Part shown: piece after piece, positions 62,936 through 64,000 of the stretch
Position numbering within the stretch: position 1 is the first letter of the stretch
How the letters are laid out: the number at the start of each line of letters is the position of its first letter
Source of the DNA: UBA4416 sp963422675
GTDB lineage: Bacteria; Bacteroidota; Bacteroidia; B-17B0; Aurantibacillaceae
Reading direction: 5' to 3'
Assembly (NCBI GenBank): GCA_963422675.2
Contig: CAXVYS010000021.1
Coordinates: 239,311-303,310 of the forward strand
DNA: 64,000 nt
Made by a program: the position numbers and the translations under genes
Notes under the pieces: generated by a model
What the model was told of the DNA's origin: nothing
Seen by the model: the letters and a program-made list of their open reading frames with translations, nothing else
Database searches by the model: none

Positions 62936-64000
62936 TTAAAAATCAACGATCTTTTCACGTTCTGTAAAATCCAGTTCTACATCTTCCTCCTTACAGTTTG
63001 TTAGTTCTATTACGCGTTCCTGTACCTTTTTAAAGATCCTGTATTCGGGTACACACGGTACATTTAACTCATTCATTGCCCAATTTTTGACGTATAAAAT
63101 ATTGTAGTTACTGTTTTCTGTTGCAAAGGATCTGATATACAAGGGAAGCCTGTTATATGCTTTATCGGATAAAATAAGTTTGCAACCATGTGTATTCCCT
63201 GAATACAGCGAACTTGCCAGATAAGAATCATACTTATTATTGAAACTAAATACCGGTAAAATAAGCATAACGGTTATAACCAGGTAAAAGGCAGTGCTTT
63301 TAAAGAGGATGGATAGATCAAAGAATCTGTCTGGTTTTACATTAGAGTAGAGTAGCAGGCACAAAATGATCATCACAATATTCCATGGCCAGATCACATA
63401 ATTAAATGATTTACCAAAAGGCCCGAGCATTAATAAAATAAATACATGCATAATAATAACCAGTGGTAAGGCAATAAAACGTAAAGGCTTAATCATAAGA
63501 CCAAATCCAATAAACAATTCAATGTATGGGATTATTTTACCGAATTTAATAAAGAGTTCTATTTGCCTTGTATTTAAAATGCCCTCCAACGGGCTGATCA
63601 TCCATTTGAATGTATCTTCCACAAAAAAAGAATTTAGTTTTTGTAGGCCGCTAAAAATATAGATTAAGCCAACCAATATTTGCAGACATATAAATACGGA
63701 AATAAAATTATTGGGTTCGTCAACACGTTGTTTGTAAAACAAAAGGATGCATAATATGAACAGATAATTAAAGAACCAGGGTTGTAAACGGTTTTGATCT
63801 TCTATACACAAATAGCCACAATAGATTAGGAGCAGACCTATTGGCTTTTTGCTGGTACTCCTGAAACAGAAAAACAACAAAATACCTATTACGATGACAT
63901 GGATATAATCATAGGGCGCGTTGAGCCCATTAAATCCGTCAATTAAAGGAACCTTTGGAAACCATCGTTGCCCTGCCCACAAATTTAAACTCAATAAAAA
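62936..64000 (-). CDS. Multi-pass membrane protein, HTTM/DoxX-like, 5' partial
   Basis: The frame is open to the right edge (codons beyond 63994 are Phe-Leu-Leu), so the true start is outside; TTG at 63994 is not accepted as a start. At least 352 residues with about eight membrane helices, beginning with LNLWAGQRWFPKVPLIDGF, the type of opening loop seen in HTTM-like (vitamin K carboxylase-like) membrane proteins of Bacteroidota. The C-terminal ~100 residues are soluble and end in a charged segment. No catalytic residues were recognised. Function is unknown. It converges on the PrcB-like gene with a 10-base gap. Confidence 0.7.
   Translation of the reverse strand, partial: FLLSLNLWAGQRWFPKVPLIDGFNGLNAPYDYIHVIVIGILLFFCFRSTSKKPIGLLLIYCGYLCIEDQNRLQPWFFNYLFILCILLFYKQRVDEPNNFISVFICLQILVGLIYIFSGLQKLNSFFVEDTFKWMISPLEGILNTRQIELFIKFGKIIPYIELFIGFGLMIKPLRFIALPLVIIMHVFILLMLGPFGKSFNYVIWPWNIVMIILCLLLYSNVKPDRFFDLSILFKSTAFYLVITVMLILPVFSFNNKYDSYLASSLYSGNTHGCKLILSDKAYNRLPLYIRSFATENSNYNILYVKNWAMNELNVPCVPEYRIFKKVQERVIELTNCKEEDVELDFTEREKIVDF

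Noticed and set aside
1..64000. CRISPR array, tRNA, rRNA, prophage or insertion sequence
   Set aside because: No regularly spaced direct repeats, tRNA-like cloverleaf, transposase, integrase or phage structural gene was found in the gaps or frames.

Overview
The window is chromosomal DNA of a Bacteroidota bacterium. The evidence is AT-rich DNA, -7 elements of the TAnnTTTG type in front of many genes, few Shine-Dalgarno sequences, several secreted proteins ending in a type IX secretion (T9SS type A) sorting domain, a TonB receptor with a carboxypeptidase-regulatory-like N-terminus, a PafA-like phosphatase, and LytS/LytTR regulators. The exact family or genus cannot be read from the sequence. 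Gene order is dense and looks like ordinary chromosome: no tRNA, rRNA, prophage, insertion sequence, CRISPR array or recognisable defence island was seen.

Layout. 1-7342: assimilatory sulfate reduction and cysteine/methionine supply (precorrin-2 dehydrogenase/TSUP permease fusion cut by the window edge, ferredoxin-NADP reductase, OsmC, MetZ-like sulfhydrylase, CysH of the Fe-S APS reductase type, CysD, CysN). 7433-8707: fumarylacetoacetase. 8773-11852: envelope operon (secreted protein, PAP2 phosphatase, ArnT/GT39-like transferase). 11917-13999: M43 metalloprotease gene broken by a one-base frameshift. 14128-20068: threonine aldolase, TonB-dependent receptor, a small regulatory-domain protein, and a coupled M50 protease/PAP2 pair. 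20204-24156: two APC amino-acid permeases and a helix-hairpin-helix protein. 24198-31309: surface-glycan genes (CapD/WbpM-like dehydratase, GT4 transferase), a PafA-like phosphatase and an MsbA-like ABC exporter. 31455-33545: NlpC/P60 hydrolase and an alpha-oxoamine synthase. 34396-38641: Crp/Fnr regulator with a TolC/HlyD/ABC-2 permease efflux set. 38686-40141: TatD and TcdA. 40273-45097: two tandem T9SS-sorted M43 metalloproteases, paralogous to the broken one. 45247-55232: housekeeping genes (TPR protein, HD hydrolase, aminotransferase, rhomboid, IMP dehydrogenase, peptide deformylase, zinc-ribbon coiled-coil protein, Nif3-like protein). 55335-61132: MtfA-like peptidase with SEC-C, LytS/LytTR pair, CPA2 antiporter, orphan NarL-type regulator. 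61286-64000: T9SS-sorted protein, PrcB-like protein, membrane protein cut by the right edge.

How genes work together: CysD/CysN activate sulfate to APS, CysH reduces it to sulfite, the siroheme enzyme supplies the sulfite-reductase cofactor, and MetZ incorporates sulfide; the sulfite reductase itself is not in the window. The Crp/Fnr regulator and the efflux operon form a likely unit, with a perfect 7-4-7 palindrome between them as a candidate operator.

No clearly new system was found. The best leads are that palindrome with an exporter lacking an ATPase gene, a cluster of TACGTA-type palindromes after the orphan NarL-type regulator, a GC-rich hairpin-forming intergenic element at about 47319-47412, the homopolymer frameshift in the M43 gene, and the PAP2/GT39 operon. 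Several genes use TTG starts.
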